Positions 26,527-36,627 of a stretch of 64,000 nucleotides of DNA are shown here, piece after piece (positions within the stretch are counted from its first letter, which is position 1; each line of letters starts with the position of its first letter). A program made the position numbers and the translations under genes. The DNA is taken from positions 1,054,001-1,118,000 of the forward strand of contig NZ_CP034842.1 in NCBI RefSeq assembly GCF_004006635.1, given 5' to 3'. The notes beneath the pieces are model-generated. The model was not told the DNA's origin. It was given only the letters and a program-made list of their open reading frames with translations, and did not search any database. Origin of the DNA: Fusobacterium necrophorum subsp. necrophorum. GTDB lineage: Bacteria > Fusobacteriota > Fusobacteriia > Fusobacteriales > Fusobacteriaceae.

Positions 26527-28272
26527 ATGAAAATGTATCAAAAACTAAAACAGTATGCTTCGGAAAAAATAGGATATGCCTATTTGTCCATTTTTTTATC
26601 CTTTTTGGCTTCTTTATTCTTGTTATTGCCTTATTGGCTATTTTGGAAATTTTTGAAAGAATTGATTCTTTTTCAAAATATACAAAATGTGCAATATTAT
26701 GCAAAAGGAATCGTCATTTTTATGGTAATTTACGGGATTTTATATTTTTTCTCTCTTTGGTGTTCACATCTCTTGGCATTTCGCTTGGAAACGAATTTAC
26801 GAAAGGAAGGAATTAAACATCTATTAGATGCCTCTTTTTCTTTTTTTGATAAAAATCCTTCCGGAAAAATTCGAAAACTCATTGATGACAATGCTGCGGA
26901 AACACATATGATAGTGGCACATTTACTACCTGATTTGGTAGGAACGGCTCTTTTGCCATTGGGAATGTTGATTATTCTGTTTCAGGTTGACATTTTATTG
27001 GGTTGCAGTTCCGTTATTATGATAGGAATCGGTCTATGGCAGTTGAAATACATGATGGGGAATCAGGAATTTATGAGGATCTATATGCAGTCTTTGGAAA
27101 AATTGAATGCGGAAGCGGTAGAATATGTGAGAGGAATGCAGGTTATTAAAATTTTTAATACAACGATTCAATCTTTCAAAAGCTTTTATGATGCTATTTT
27201 ATCTTATTCCCGTTACGCCCTGGATTATTCTATGAGTTGTCGAAGAGCTTACGTTTGGTTTCAAGTTTTATTTCATCTTTTTATTACCTTCCCTCTGCCT
27301 GCTGCTATTCTTCTTATGAGACAGGGAGCGGATGAGAGGATTATTTTTGTTAAAATTGTCTTTTATGCAGTATTTGCAGGTTTATTATTTCTTGCTTTCA
27401 TGAGAGTCATGTATGTGGGAATGTATCATTTTCAAGCTTTGGAAGTGATTTCCAGGTTGGAAACTCTTTTTACAGAAATGGAAGAAAATAAATTGGAACA
27501 TGGAAGTTTAGAGAAAGCGGATCATTTCGATTTAGAGTTTAAACATGTTTCCTTTCGTTATGAGGAACAATATATATGTAGGGATTTGAGTTTTTTATTG
27601 GAAGAAAAAAAGACCTATGCCTTGGTAGGTTCTTCCGGAGGAGGAAAGTCGACGATTGCAAAACTTCTTTCAGGCTTTTATAAGATTCAGGAGGGAGAAA
27701 TTTTGTTAGGAGGAAGAAATATTACGGAGTATTCTGAAAAATTTTTAAGTCAACACATTGCTTTTGTGTTTCAAAATACAAAATTATGGAAGAAAACAAT
27801 TTTTGAAAATGTAAAAGTGGGAAGAGAGGATGCAAGTTATGAAGAAGTAATGGAAGCTTTAAAAAAAGCTCAATGTGAAGATATTTTAAATAAATTTGAA
27901 ACGAGGGAGCATACGTTGATTGGCTCCAAGGGAGTATATTTGTCCGGAGGAGAGATCCAAAGAATTGCAATTGCAAGAGCTATTTTGAAAAATGCGGATA
28001 TTATTATTTTAGATGAAGCTTCGGCGGCTGCGGATCCGGAAAATGAGTATGAACTCCAACAGGCTTTTTCTAATTTGATGAAAGAAAAAACGGTCATTAT
28101 GATAGCTCATAGACTTAGTTCCATTCGGAATGTGGATGAAATTTTGGTCATTGATAGAGGAAATATTGTTGAAAGAGGAAATCACAAGGAATTGATGAAA
28201 AAGAATGCTCGTTATGCGGAATTACAAAAATTCTTTTCGCAAGCAAATGATTGGAGGATTGCAAATGATTAA
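26527..28272 (+). CDS. ABC transporter, permease-ATPase half-transporter 1
   Basis: 581 aa. Residues ~1-310 form six membrane helices of the ABC exporter fold; ~340-581 the ATPase: Walker A GSSGGGKSTIAKL, Q-loop FVFQNTKLW, signature LSGGEIQRIAIARAIL, Walker B ADIIILDEAS, H-loop AHRLSS. Start ATG 26527 follows GGAAAGGAAG. It overlaps the next gene by 8 bases, so the two probably form a heterodimer. Family members with this fold include both exporters and the YbtPQ/IrtAB-type siderophore importers; the AraC neighbour favours the latter, but direction cannot be read from sequence. Confidence 0.9.
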   Translation: MKMYQKLKQYASEKIGYAYLSIFLSFLASLFLLLPYWLFWKFLKELILFQNIQNVQYYAKGIVIFMVIYGILYFFSLWCSHLLAFRLETNLRKEGIKHLLDASFSFFDKNPSGKIRKLIDDNAAETHMIVAHLLPDLVGTALLPLGMLIILFQVDILLGCSSVIMIGIGLWQLKYMMGNQEFMRIYMQSLEKLNAEAVEYVRGMQVIKIFNTTIQSFKSFYDAILSYSRYALDYSMSCRRAYVWFQVLFHLFITFPLPAAILLMRQGADERIIFVKIVFYAVFAGLLFLAFMRVMYVGMYHFQALEVISRLETLFTEMEENKLEHGSLEKADHFDLEFKHVSFRYEEQYICRDLSFLLEEKKTYALVGSSGGGKSTIAKLLSGFYKIQEGEILLGGRNITEYSEKFLSQHIAFVFQNTKLWKKTIFENVKVGREDASYEEVMEALKKAQCEDILNKFETREHTLIGSKGVYLSGGEIQRIAIARAILKNADIIILDEASAAADPENEYELQQAFSNLMKEKTVIMIAHRLSSIRNVDEILVIDRGNIVERGNHKELMKKNARYAELQKFFSQANDWRIAND

Positions 28273-29983
28273 GAAGAAACATTTTTTTGGATTGACGGAA
28301 CAAGGAAGCAAAGGATTGATTCGAGCCTCGTTTTCCTCCTTTTTCATGCATTTTGCTTATATGGCACCCATCATGCTTGTATTTTCTTTTATGGAAAATA
28401 TATTAATAGGAAGAGAAAACTCTTTCAGCATTTTAATTTTGGAAATTCTTCTTCTTTGCGGGATTATGTATTTCCTGATTTTTTATAATTACAATACCTT
28501 ATTTAATGCAACCTATCAGGAAAGTGCAAATTTGAGGATCAATCTTGCCAATATTTTGAAAGAGTTGCCGCTTTCTTATTTTTCCAAGCATGATACTTCG
28601 GATTTATCACAAACCATTATGAAGGATGTGGCCGATATAGAACATGCCATGAGTCATGCAATACCACAGGCTTTGGGATTTTTATTGTATCTGATTGTTA
28701 TCAGTATTATGATGTTTTTTGGAAATGTGATTTTGACTTTATGTATTTTATTTCCAATTTTTGTCAGTTTTATCTGTTTAATTCTTTCTAAAAAAGCTCA
28801 AATCACTTCTTCGAATAAGTATTATAAGAAGTTAAGAGAGAATTCGGAATTTTTTCAGGAAAGCATTGAATTGCAGCAGGAAATAAAAAGTTATGGGCAA
28901 AAGGAAACGATACGGCAAGCACTGATGGAGCAAATGGAAGAAACGGAAACACTTCATAAAAAAACGGAAATAGGACAAGCACTTCCAACAACCTTTTCTC
29001 AATCTATTTTGAGATTTATTCTGGGTTTGACTATTTTTATAGGTGCAGGACTTTATTTGCAGGGGAAAATTTCTCTCCTATATTTATTAGGCTTTACGAT
29101 AGCCGCTTCCAAGATCATGGACGGGGTTAACGGGCTGTATTTGAATATGGCGGAGATCATGTATATTGATGCCCGAATGAAAAGGATTCAAGAATTGAGG
29201 AAGCTAAGAAAGCAATCGGGGAAAAAGATGGAGTTATCCTCTTATGAGATTGAGTTTCAAGGAGTATCTTTTTCTTATCAAAAGGATTATAAGGTCATTG
29301 ACACTCTTTCCTTTGTTGCAAAACAAAATGAAGTGACTGCTTTTGTAGGTCCTTCCGGTTGTGGAAAAACAACCGTATTACGATTAATTTCTCGTTTATA
29401 CGATTATGATAACGGAAAAATTTTGATTGGAGGAAAAGAAATTGCAAATATTGATATAGATTGTTTTTTTGAAAATATTTCGATCGTGTTTCAAGAAGTA
29501 CTCCTATTCAATACCAGTGTTATGGAAAATATCAGAATGGGAAAAAAATCTGCAACGGATGAAGAAGTGATTCAAGCTGCAAAATTGGCGAATTGTCATG
29601 AATTTATTTCCAATCTTCCCGAGGGGTATCAAAGCATGATTGGAGAAAACGGAAGCAAGCTATCCGGAGGAGAGCGACAAAGAATTTCCATTGCTCGTGC
29701 CATTTTGAAAGATGCTCCTATTATTTTATTGGATGAAATCAGCGCCTCTCTGGACGTTGAAAATGAGATGAAAATACAGGAAAGCTTAAAGTATCTGTTA
29801 AAAAATAAGACCGTGATTATTATTTCTCATCGAATGAAATCCATTGAAAAGGCGGATAAGATTGTGGTCATGCATCAAGGGAAAGTGGAAAGTATCGGAA
29901 GGCATGAAGAATTATTAAAAATATCTCCTATTTATAGAAATATGCTGGAAAAATCAAATATGACAGAAAACTTTATGTACTAA
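28265..29983 (+). CDS. ABC transporter, permease-ATPase half-transporter 2
   Basis: 572 aa from ATG 28265. Six-helix membrane domain (SFFMHFAYMAPIMLVFSFMENILIG, IVISIMMFFGNVILTL) and ATPase with Walker A GPSGCGKTTVLRL, signature LSGGERQRISIARA, Walker B PIILLDEISAS and H-loop SHRMKS. ATG 28265 is preferred over an in-frame ATG 60 bases earlier because GGAGG lies at the right distance and it gives the 8-base stop/start overlap with the first half-transporter. The two proteins are similar in design but not near-identical, as expected of a heterodimer. Confidence 0.88.
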   Translation: MIKKKHFFGLTEQGSKGLIRASFSSFFMHFAYMAPIMLVFSFMENILIGRENSFSILILEILLLCGIMYFLIFYNYNTLFNATYQESANLRINLANILKELPLSYFSKHDTSDLSQTIMKDVADIEHAMSHAIPQALGFLLYLIVISIMMFFGNVILTLCILFPIFVSFICLILSKKAQITSSNKYYKKLRENSEFFQESIELQQEIKSYGQKETIRQALMEQMEETETLHKKTEIGQALPTTFSQSILRFILGLTIFIGAGLYLQGKISLLYLLGFTIAASKIMDGVNGLYLNMAEIMYIDARMKRIQELRKLRKQSGKKMELSSYEIEFQGVSFSYQKDYKVIDTLSFVAKQNEVTAFVGPSGCGKTTVLRLISRLYDYDNGKILIGGKEIANIDIDCFFENISIVFQEVLLFNTSVMENIRMGKKSATDEEVIQAAKLANCHEFISNLPEGYQSMIGENGSKLSGGERQRISIARAILKDAPIILLDEISASLDVENEMKIQESLKYLLKNKTVIIISHRMKSIEKADKIVVMHQGKVESIGRHEELLKISPIYRNMLEKSNMTENFMY

Positions 29984-30038
29984 CATGAGGATAAAAACAT
30001 GGTTTTTCATTTTGGAGGCGAAGGCTGTTGCCTTTTCT

Positions 30039-30076
30039 AAGGGTTATCTCAAGGAGATAGCCCTTTCCTTCTTTTT
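30039..30076 (+). terminator. Terminator after the ABC transporter pair
   Basis: AAGGGTTATCTC / GAGATAGCCCTT (30039-30050 with 30054-30065; one G-T pair), followed by a T-rich tail. The same design recurs at 43663-43685. Confidence 0.75.
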
Positions 30077-30161
30077 ATACTTATTTAAAAAACTTTGTTG
30101 TTTTTTAATACAAAATAAATTAATTATAGATAAAAAATAAAATAAATAGAACAAAAAAGCT

Positions 30162-30190
30162 TGACAATCTTTTGCTGCTATGGTATTCTT
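30162..30190 (+). promoter_or_regulatory. Promoter of the tyrosine phenol-lyase gene
   Basis: TTGACA (30162-30167), 17-base spacer, TATTCT (30185-30190). The transcript would start near 30197, leaving a ~120-base leader. Confidence 0.75.
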
Positions 30191-30201
30191 AATTTATAAA
30201 G

Positions 30202-30225
30202 CATTATGCATGATACATTATGCAT
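30202..30225 (+). promoter_or_regulatory. Direct repeat, candidate operator at the tpl start site
   Basis: CATTATGCAT occurs twice (30202-30211 and 30216-30225), 14 bases apart, directly at the expected transcription start. Each copy contains the palindrome ATGCAT. Candidate site for the GntR regulator encoded 3 kb downstream; inference. Confidence 0.4.
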
Positions 30226-30308
30226 TATAAAAAAGGTGCTCTATGTTACATTTTGTTTGGAATGTTATTTTGGACATTTCATGGTTTTATTTTTTATAGC
30301 TTATTTAG

Positions 30309-31721
<1,413 letters not shown>

Positions 31722-31764
31722 GGAGAGATATCAAAAAAGAGTTAAAGGAAAATAAAAAACATTT

Positions 31765-31872
31765 ATAGACTTTCATACATGAATTTATTTTGAAATCAGT
31801 GAATTACAATTTAATATAAGGGTGAGTTCCTTATAATTTCACTAAGATATGTATGGAAGTCTATTTTTTTAA
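31765..31872 (+). ncRNA. Nested hairpin RNA between tpl and the symporter gene
   Basis: Outer 16-bp stem (31765-31780 with 31849-31864, one G-T pair), middle stem AGTGAATT / AATTTCACT with a one-base bulge (31798-31805 with 31835-31843), and inner TATAAGG / CCTTATA around a 7-base loop (31815-31821 with 31829-31835). Seven T follow, so it can act as a terminator or attenuator in front of the symporter gene. No match to a riboswitch class I know. Confidence 0.55.
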
Positions 31873-31879
31873 AAGATTT

Positions 31880-31938
31880 CATATTTTTTATCAAAGTTTG
31901 TCGATGAAGAATAGAAGTGGAAATTTTTAAGAGAATTT
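31880..31938 (+). repeat. Copy 1 of a ~53-base intergenic repeat
   Basis: TTTATCAAAG...GATGAAGAATAGA...GAAATTTTTAAGAG; about three quarters identical to 53338-53392. Lies just upstream of the symporter ribosome site. Confidence 0.45.
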
Positions 31939-31962
31939 TTATTCAGGAAAGGGGGAAACAGA

Positions 31963-33288
31963 ATGAGTCATAATAATGAAAAGAAATTTCAGTCAAGATG
32001 GGGATTTATACTTGCCTGCGTGGGTTCCGCAGTCGGAATGGCAAATGTATGGGGATTTCCCTATAAATTAGGAAGTAATGGAGGAGCAGCCTTTTTAATT
32101 CCCTATCTTCTATTTATTATTTTATTCAGCTATGTAGGATTATCAACGGAATATGCCGTTGGTAGAAGAGCAAAAACAGGAACTTTAGGTTCTTATGAAA
32201 AAGCATGGAAGTCCGGAAATAAAGACAATGCTTTCGGTAAAAATATAGGTTGGCTTCCTTTGGCAGGTTCTATGTGTATTGCCATTGGATATGCCGTGAT
32301 TATTTCTTATGTATTGAATGGATTATTACATGCAATTACGGGGAATTTAATGACAGTCAATCCGGGAAAATGGTTTGAATCTTTTGCTTTTCATGATTTC
32401 TCCGTGGTTCCTTTGCATTTGGCAATTGTGGTGATCACTTTGTTAACTCTTATTTTTGGAGCCGACAGTATTGAAAAAACAAATAAAATCATGATGCCTC
32501 TATTTTTTCTTTTGTTTGTTTTCATGGCAATTCGAATTTTATTATTGCCGAATGCTTTCGAAGGATATAAATTTATTTTTACTCCTGATTGGGTCAAACT
32601 TGCCAATCCAATGGTATGGGTGTGGGCAATGGGACAAGCCTTCTTCTCCCTTTCCATTACAGGAAGCGGAATGATTGTTTATGGAGCCTACTTGTCGGAT
32701 GAAGAAGATGTTATTGGAGGAGCCAGAGATACCGCATTTTTTGATACGATAGCCGCTATGGTGGCAACTTTTGTTATGATTCCGGCTTGTTTTGCCTATG
32801 GGTTGGATCCTGCCGGAGGACCGGGATTGTTATTTGTGACCTTACCTACGATTTTACAAGACATGCCGGGAGGACAATTGTTTGCAATTGCACTATATTT
32901 GGCAGTTGTTTTTGGGGGAATTTCTTCTCTTCAAAATATGTTGGAAGTTGTTTTGGAATCGGTTCGTTATAGATTTCCAAAGTTAAAAAGAAATTATGTT
33001 TTAGCCATATTATTTCTAATCTGTATGGGAATTGGTCTTTTCATGGAACCGATTACCAAATGGGGACCTTGGATGGATATCGTATCCATTTATATTATTC
33101 CGATAGGAGCAACGATTGGGGCGATTTCTTGGTTCTGGATTATGAAAAAAGAAGATTTATTGGAGGAAATTAATAAAGGAAGAAAAGAACCTGTTTCTGT
33201 TAGTTGGTATTGGATAGGTAAATTTGTCTATGTTCCTTTGGCATTGATTTTATGTATTATTGCTCTGGTAAAAGGAATTTCTTTTTAA
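31963..33288 (+). CDS. Sodium-dependent amino-acid symporter, Tyt1-like (SNF/NSS family)
   Basis: 441 aa with about 11 membrane helices. First-helix signature ACVGSAVGMANVWGFPY followed by SNGGAAFLIPYLLF, and the Na-site helices SLSITGSGMIVYGAYL and ISSLQNMLE. The 11-helix length and the neighbouring tyrosine phenol-lyase match Tyt1, the sodium-tyrosine symporter described from Fusobacterium nucleatum. Oddity: the family arginine of the WRFPY motif is glycine here (WGFPY). Strong AAAGGGGGAAACAG ribosome site before ATG 31963; transcription from tpl would have to read through the hairpin. Confidence 0.88.
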   Translation: MSHNNEKKFQSRWGFILACVGSAVGMANVWGFPYKLGSNGGAAFLIPYLLFIILFSYVGLSTEYAVGRRAKTGTLGSYEKAWKSGNKDNAFGKNIGWLPLAGSMCIAIGYAVIISYVLNGLLHAITGNLMTVNPGKWFESFAFHDFSVVPLHLAIVVITLLTLIFGADSIEKTNKIMMPLFFLLFVFMAIRILLLPNAFEGYKFIFTPDWVKLANPMVWVWAMGQAFFSLSITGSGMIVYGAYLSDEEDVIGGARDTAFFDTIAAMVATFVMIPACFAYGLDPAGGPGLLFVTLPTILQDMPGGQLFAIALYLAVVFGGISSLQNMLEVVLESVRYRFPKLKRNYVLAILFLICMGIGLFMEPITKWGPWMDIVSIYIIPIGATIGAISWFWIMKKEDLLEEINKGRKEPVSVSWYWIGKFVYVPLALILCIIALVKGISF

Positions 33289-33315
33289 GAATAGAAGAAG
33301 CGGATAGATATGAAG

Positions 33316-33341
33316 GTATGCTTTCCGGAAAGCATACTTTT
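33316..33341 (+). terminator. Terminator of the symporter gene
   Basis: Perfect 22-base palindrome (33316-33337) followed by TTTT. Confidence 0.75.
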
Positions 33342-33415
33342 GTATCTAAGCTTTTTTTCATGTGAAAAATATCATAGCTATAACGGAGAAAAAAATCTAT
33401 TTTTCAAGAAATAGA

Positions 33416-33444
33416 TTGAATTTTTATTGTCCTGAGAGTATAAT
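33416..33444 (+). promoter_or_regulatory. Promoter of the gntR gene
   Basis: TTGAAT (33416-33421), 17-base spacer, TATAAT (33439-33444). An AATCTATTT / AAATAGATT inverted repeat overlaps the -35 box and could be an operator. Confidence 0.7.
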
Positions 33445-33479
33445 ATCAAAAGTATGACTTTACACTGGGGAGGAGAAAC

Positions 33480-34163
33480 ATGGCTATTGTAAGGAAATCA
33501 CTGAGTGATCAAATTTATGATGAATTGAAAATGGAAATTATAGAGCAGAAGATAACTTTTGGTTCCAAAATTGTGAATCGGGTTTTACAGGAAAGATTTC
33601 AAGTGAGTTCATCTCCTATTCGGGACGCAATCAATCGTCTATATTCAGACGGCTTGATAGAACAGATTGACAATACAGGGGCAACAGTTGTAAATTTTGA
33701 TATTGTTTTCTATTTGGAAGTGAATGAAATCCTATTGGGGATTACAAATACAGCGGTTAAATTGGCATTTAAAAAATCAGACCACAGAGAGATTGCCGAG
33801 TATTTAAATCGATGTATCGCATTACAAGTTCAATACATGGGAAAAGTGGAATATTTTAAATATGACTATGAATTTCATAAGACCTTTGTAGAATTTTCTA
33901 AAAATTCCCGTTTGAAAAAATTATACAAACAATTTAATGTTTTGCATGAAGTTCTTCTACGTTGTTTTTATGGAAAAGAATTATTGAAGAGTCAAAAGGA
34001 CAGTATAGAAACTCATAGAAATATTGTGTCAAGTTTTTTGGAAAATAATTTGGAGCTATGTATCCAATTAAATGAGGAACATTACAACAAAGCCGAAAAA
34101 TTGTTTAAAAATATGTTACATAAAAGTTTTAAATCTCATCCTAAAATCATAGTAGATGAATAA
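33480..34163 (+). CDS. GntR-family transcriptional regulator (FCD type)
   Basis: 227 aa. Residues ~5-70 are a GntR winged helix (SLSDQIYDELKMEI, SSSPIRDAINRLYSDGLIEQ); the remaining ~150 residues are an all-helical FCD effector domain with the histidines/acidic residues that often bind a metal (EFHKTFVEFS, ETHRNIVSSF). Members typically sense an amino acid or organic acid. It follows the tyrosine lyase and symporter genes on the same strand but has its own promoter, so it is the obvious candidate regulator of tyrosine catabolism. Strong ribosome site GGGGAGGAG. Confidence 0.88.
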   Translation: MAIVRKSLSDQIYDELKMEIIEQKITFGSKIVNRVLQERFQVSSSPIRDAINRLYSDGLIEQIDNTGATVVNFDIVFYLEVNEILLGITNTAVKLAFKKSDHREIAEYLNRCIALQVQYMGKVEYFKYDYEFHKTFVEFSKNSRLKKLYKQFNVLHEVLLRCFYGKELLKSQKDSIETHRNIVSSFLENNLELCIQLNEEHYNKAEKLFKNMLHKSFKSHPKIIVDE

Positions 34164-34172
34164 TATCTTGGC

Positions 34173-35039
34173 TCAGTCAGCTTTTTTTTCTTCCTCCTGT
34201 AATTTTTTGAAACCGTTTCCTAAAACTTCATGTACGTTTGTAACCGTAACAAAAGCTTGGGAGTCCAAATCTTTGACAATTTTCTTCAGAGAAAGTAATT
34301 GATATTTTCCCACAACGCAATAAAGAATTTTTAAATTTTCTCCCGAAAATCCTCCTTCTCCATGAAGAAAGGTAACACCTCGACCGATTTGTTCTATGAT
34401 GGCAGTTTTCATTTCTTTTGGTTTGGAAGTAATGATAAAAATTCCCTTTGCCTCATCAATTCCTTCTTGAATCAAATCTATCATTTTTGAACTGACAGTC
34501 ACTGCAATTAAGGTATACATGAAAATCAATTTTCCAAAAAGGAAAGCCACAAAGGACAGGATAATAAAATCTAAAATAAGTAAAGTTTTTCCAATAGAAA
34601 TTCCGAAATAATGATGAATTAATTTGGCGATAATATCTGTTCCTCCGCTTGAACCGCCCGATATAAAAATAATTCCTAAACTGATTCCGACTAAAGCTCC
34701 TCCAAACAAAGAGGCCAATAAAAAATCGGGAATGGGAGTTCTCAGATAGGAGAAAAATTCAATAAAAAAACTGAGAACAAAGGTTCCATAAATAGTTTTT
34801 AGACTAAAATCTTTTCCTAAAAATTTCCAAGAAATTACCAATAAAGGAAGATTAATGATTAAGTATAGATAGCTCGCAGAAATATCACTTAAATAATGAA
34901 GAATCAGAGTAATTCCGGCAACTCCACCCTCTGCCAATTTGTTGCTAATATAGAAATAATTAATGGCAAAGCCCATTAAGATACAGGCAAAAGAAATATA
35001 ACCATAATCTCGAATAAGAAGTAAGTGCTTTTTTTTCAT
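34173..35039 (-). CDS. YitT family membrane protein
   Basis: 288 aa. Residues ~1-200 form five to six membrane helices (YGYISFACILMGFAINYFYI, GGVAGITLILHYL, GISLGIIFISGGSSGGTDIIAKLI), and the C-terminal ~80 residues are the DUF2179 domain (GIFIITSKPKEMKTAIIEQIGRGVTFL and ENLKILYCVV). This is the standard YitT arrangement. The function is not established; some family members have been linked to transport. ATG 35039 lies 14 bases after the upstream PHP gene, so both are one transcript. Confidence 0.88.
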   Translation of the reverse strand: MKKKHLLLIRDYGYISFACILMGFAINYFYISNKLAEGGVAGITLILHYLSDISASYLYLIINLPLLVISWKFLGKDFSLKTIYGTFVLSFFIEFFSYLRTPIPDFLLASLFGGALVGISLGIIFISGGSSGGTDIIAKLIHHYFGISIGKTLLILDFIILSFVAFLFGKLIFMYTLIAVTVSSKMIDLIQEGIDEAKGIFIITSKPKEMKTAIIEQIGRGVTFLHGEGGFSGENLKILYCVVGKYQLLSLKKIVKDLDSQAFVTVTNVHEVLGNGFKKLQEEEKKAD

Positions 35040-35053
35040 TGTTCTCCCTCAAT

Positions 35054-35818
35054 TTATGATATGATGTTTTTATAGCTCATGACAAAATGCATTAGATGTT
35101 TTTCTCCGATTCCGGCAAGGCTACCGGCCTTCCAAAGAGAAGATACAACTTTGGAAAATTGAGTTTCCCGTTGATTGCAAATGTCATAAAAACGCTTCAG
35201 ATCTGTAACACTGTGAGCGTCACTTCCAAAGGTAGCAAATTTTTGATATTTTTCTTGTAAATACGAGGCTTTTTTATTTTTTGCCTCAGATAGGCTGTGA
35301 TTATGAATTTCCAAAGAATCCACCATGGAAATCAGTTCATAGATATAAGTTTTATTTTCCAAGAAATTTTTCTGCATATATCCTGCAATATGTGGAATGG
35401 ATAAATGGCAGGAATATTCTTTCAAAATTTCCAAGTATTCAAAGATATGTCGATTTGTTTTTGCCATTCTAAACACATTCTGATAGGGTCTTACTTCTCT
35501 TTCATAGAATTCAACCAAGGCATCATGGGTTTTAAAATATACCAGAAGCTCAAAGCCGTCTTGGCAACCGAGTTCTAAACCGGGAATTACAGAAATTCCG
35601 GATTGGAACAGAGAAAGATTTCCTGCGATAGCATTGTGATCGGTGATGGCAATCAGATATTTTTTATCCTCTAAGAATTGCTTTAAAAACTCTATTTTGA
35701 TAAATCCGTCGGAGGCCGGAGTATGAATATGCATATCTTGAAAAAATCCGTTGTTTTCGTACTCTGATTGTTGAATAAAATCTCGAAAAAATGGGGCTAA
35801 TTTTATACTTGAAATCAA
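35054..35818 (-). CDS. PHP-domain phosphoesterase, second copy
   Basis: 254 aa. Metal-site motifs in order: DMHIHTPASDG, ITDHNA, IPGLELG, LSIPHIAG and FGSDAHS. Unlike the PHP protein at 7980-8798, the chain has a ~28-residue N-terminal extension and a divergent middle, so the two are not a recent duplication. Probably a metal-dependent phosphoesterase acting on a nucleotide or nucleic acid; substrate unknown. AGGAGAAG precedes ATG 35818, and the YitT gene follows. Confidence 0.85.
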   Translation of the reverse strand: MISSIKLAPFFRDFIQQSEYENNGFFQDMHIHTPASDGFIKIEFLKQFLEDKKYLIAITDHNAIAGNLSLFQSGISVIPGLELGCQDGFELLVYFKTHDALVEFYEREVRPYQNVFRMAKTNRHIFEYLEILKEYSCHLSIPHIAGYMQKNFLENKTYIYELISMVDSLEIHNHSLSEAKNKKASYLQEKYQKFATFGSDAHSVTDLKRFYDICNQRETQFSKVVSSLWKAGSLAGIGEKHLMHFVMSYKNIIS

Positions 35819-35984
35819 TGTCTTCTCCTTTACTAACTCACTACGATATCTTGTTGATTGATGTTAAAATCTATCCTTATCATTATAACATATTTTTCAA
35901 AAGTCTTCTATCTTTTTTGAAAAAATTTATGATATAATTCATAATTATAGTATAAAAAACATGACAAATAGAAAGGGAGTTATT

Positions 35985-36173
35985 ATGAAACACACTTTTT
36001 GGAAAAATAAAAAGAACGGAAAGGTATATGAAATTTTGGGAGAAGGCATTGATTGTACCAATATACGAGATGGAGTTAAGGTCTTTGTTTATCAGCCTTT
36101 AGACAGGAGAGAAGAATATTTTGTAAGAGAGCAAGAAGAATTTTATGAGAAATTCGAAAAAATTTTAAAGTGA
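35985..36173 (+). CDS. Small protein, DUF1653-like, 62 aa
   Basis: From ATG 35985, which has GAAAGGGAG at the right distance; an in-frame ATG 24 bases upstream has no ribosome site. The chain (FWKNKKNGKVYEILGEGI, VFVYQPL, EYFVREQEEFYEKFEKI) has the order K-x-Y-x-V-L, V-x-Y-Q-x-L, R-x-x-E-F of the DUF1653 family, small beta-rich proteins of unknown role. Assignment by pattern only. A TATAAT-like box lies ~40 bases upstream. Confidence 0.7.
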   Translation: MKHTFWKNKKNGKVYEILGEGIDCTNIRDGVKVFVYQPLDRREEYFVREQEEFYEKFEKILK

Positions 36174-36264
36174 CATTATCACTCTTTATTTTACTAAAAA
36201 CTTTTATAATGTAGAAACAATTGGAATATCGTATCGTATTTTTAGAAAATTAGGAGGAAGGAAA

Positions 36265-36543
36265 ATGAATAAAATTGTACTGATTGAAGAAGAAAAAAAG
36301 GGAAGTTTTGAAATTAGAGACAATGGTATCGTATTAGCGGAATTAAATTTTAATAAGGTGGATCCTGAGAAAATTGATGCCTATCATACTTTTGTCGATT
36401 CCAGTTTACGAGGGCAAGGAATCGCTGAAAAATTATATGCGGAACTTTTGAAGTATGCAAAAGAAAATGCTTACAAAATCATTCCAACTTGCTCTTATGT
36501 TGAGAAAAGAATTCAGAAGGATTCCGATATGATTGCAAAATAA
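36265..36543 (+). CDS. GNAT-like N-acetyltransferase (YjdJ type)
   Basis: 92 aa, the short single-domain form. FVDSSLRGQGIAEKLYAELLKYAKEN is the acetyl-CoA-binding loop and helix; IIPTCSYVEKRIQ is the C-terminal strand with the cysteine-serine-tyrosine motif of the YjdJ/GNAT_acetyltr_2 group. The acceptor is not known. AGGAGGAAG precedes ATG 36265. Monocistronic, closed by a strong terminator. Confidence 0.85.
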   Translation: MNKIVLIEEEKKGSFEIRDNGIVLAELNFNKVDPEKIDAYHTFVDSSLRGQGIAEKLYAELLKYAKENAYKIIPTCSYVEKRIQKDSDMIAK

Positions 36544-36588
36544 AATACAAAAGAAAGCATGGATTTATTATTTTTATGGAAATTTTAG

Positions 36589-36627
36589 AAAAGCTCGGAA
36601 ATATTAAAAAAATTCCGAGCTTTTTAA
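36589..36627 (+). terminator. Terminator of the GNAT gene
   Basis: AAAAGCTCGGAA / TTCCGAGCTTTTT stem (36589-36600 with 36613-36624), T run included. Confidence 0.88.

Noticed and set aside
26388-26816. A 142-codon frame across the gap between the AraC gene and the first ABC gene.
   Set aside because: It overlaps both genes in another frame, is Lys/Arg/Phe-rich in the manner of out-of-frame AT-rich DNA, and lacks a ribosome site.
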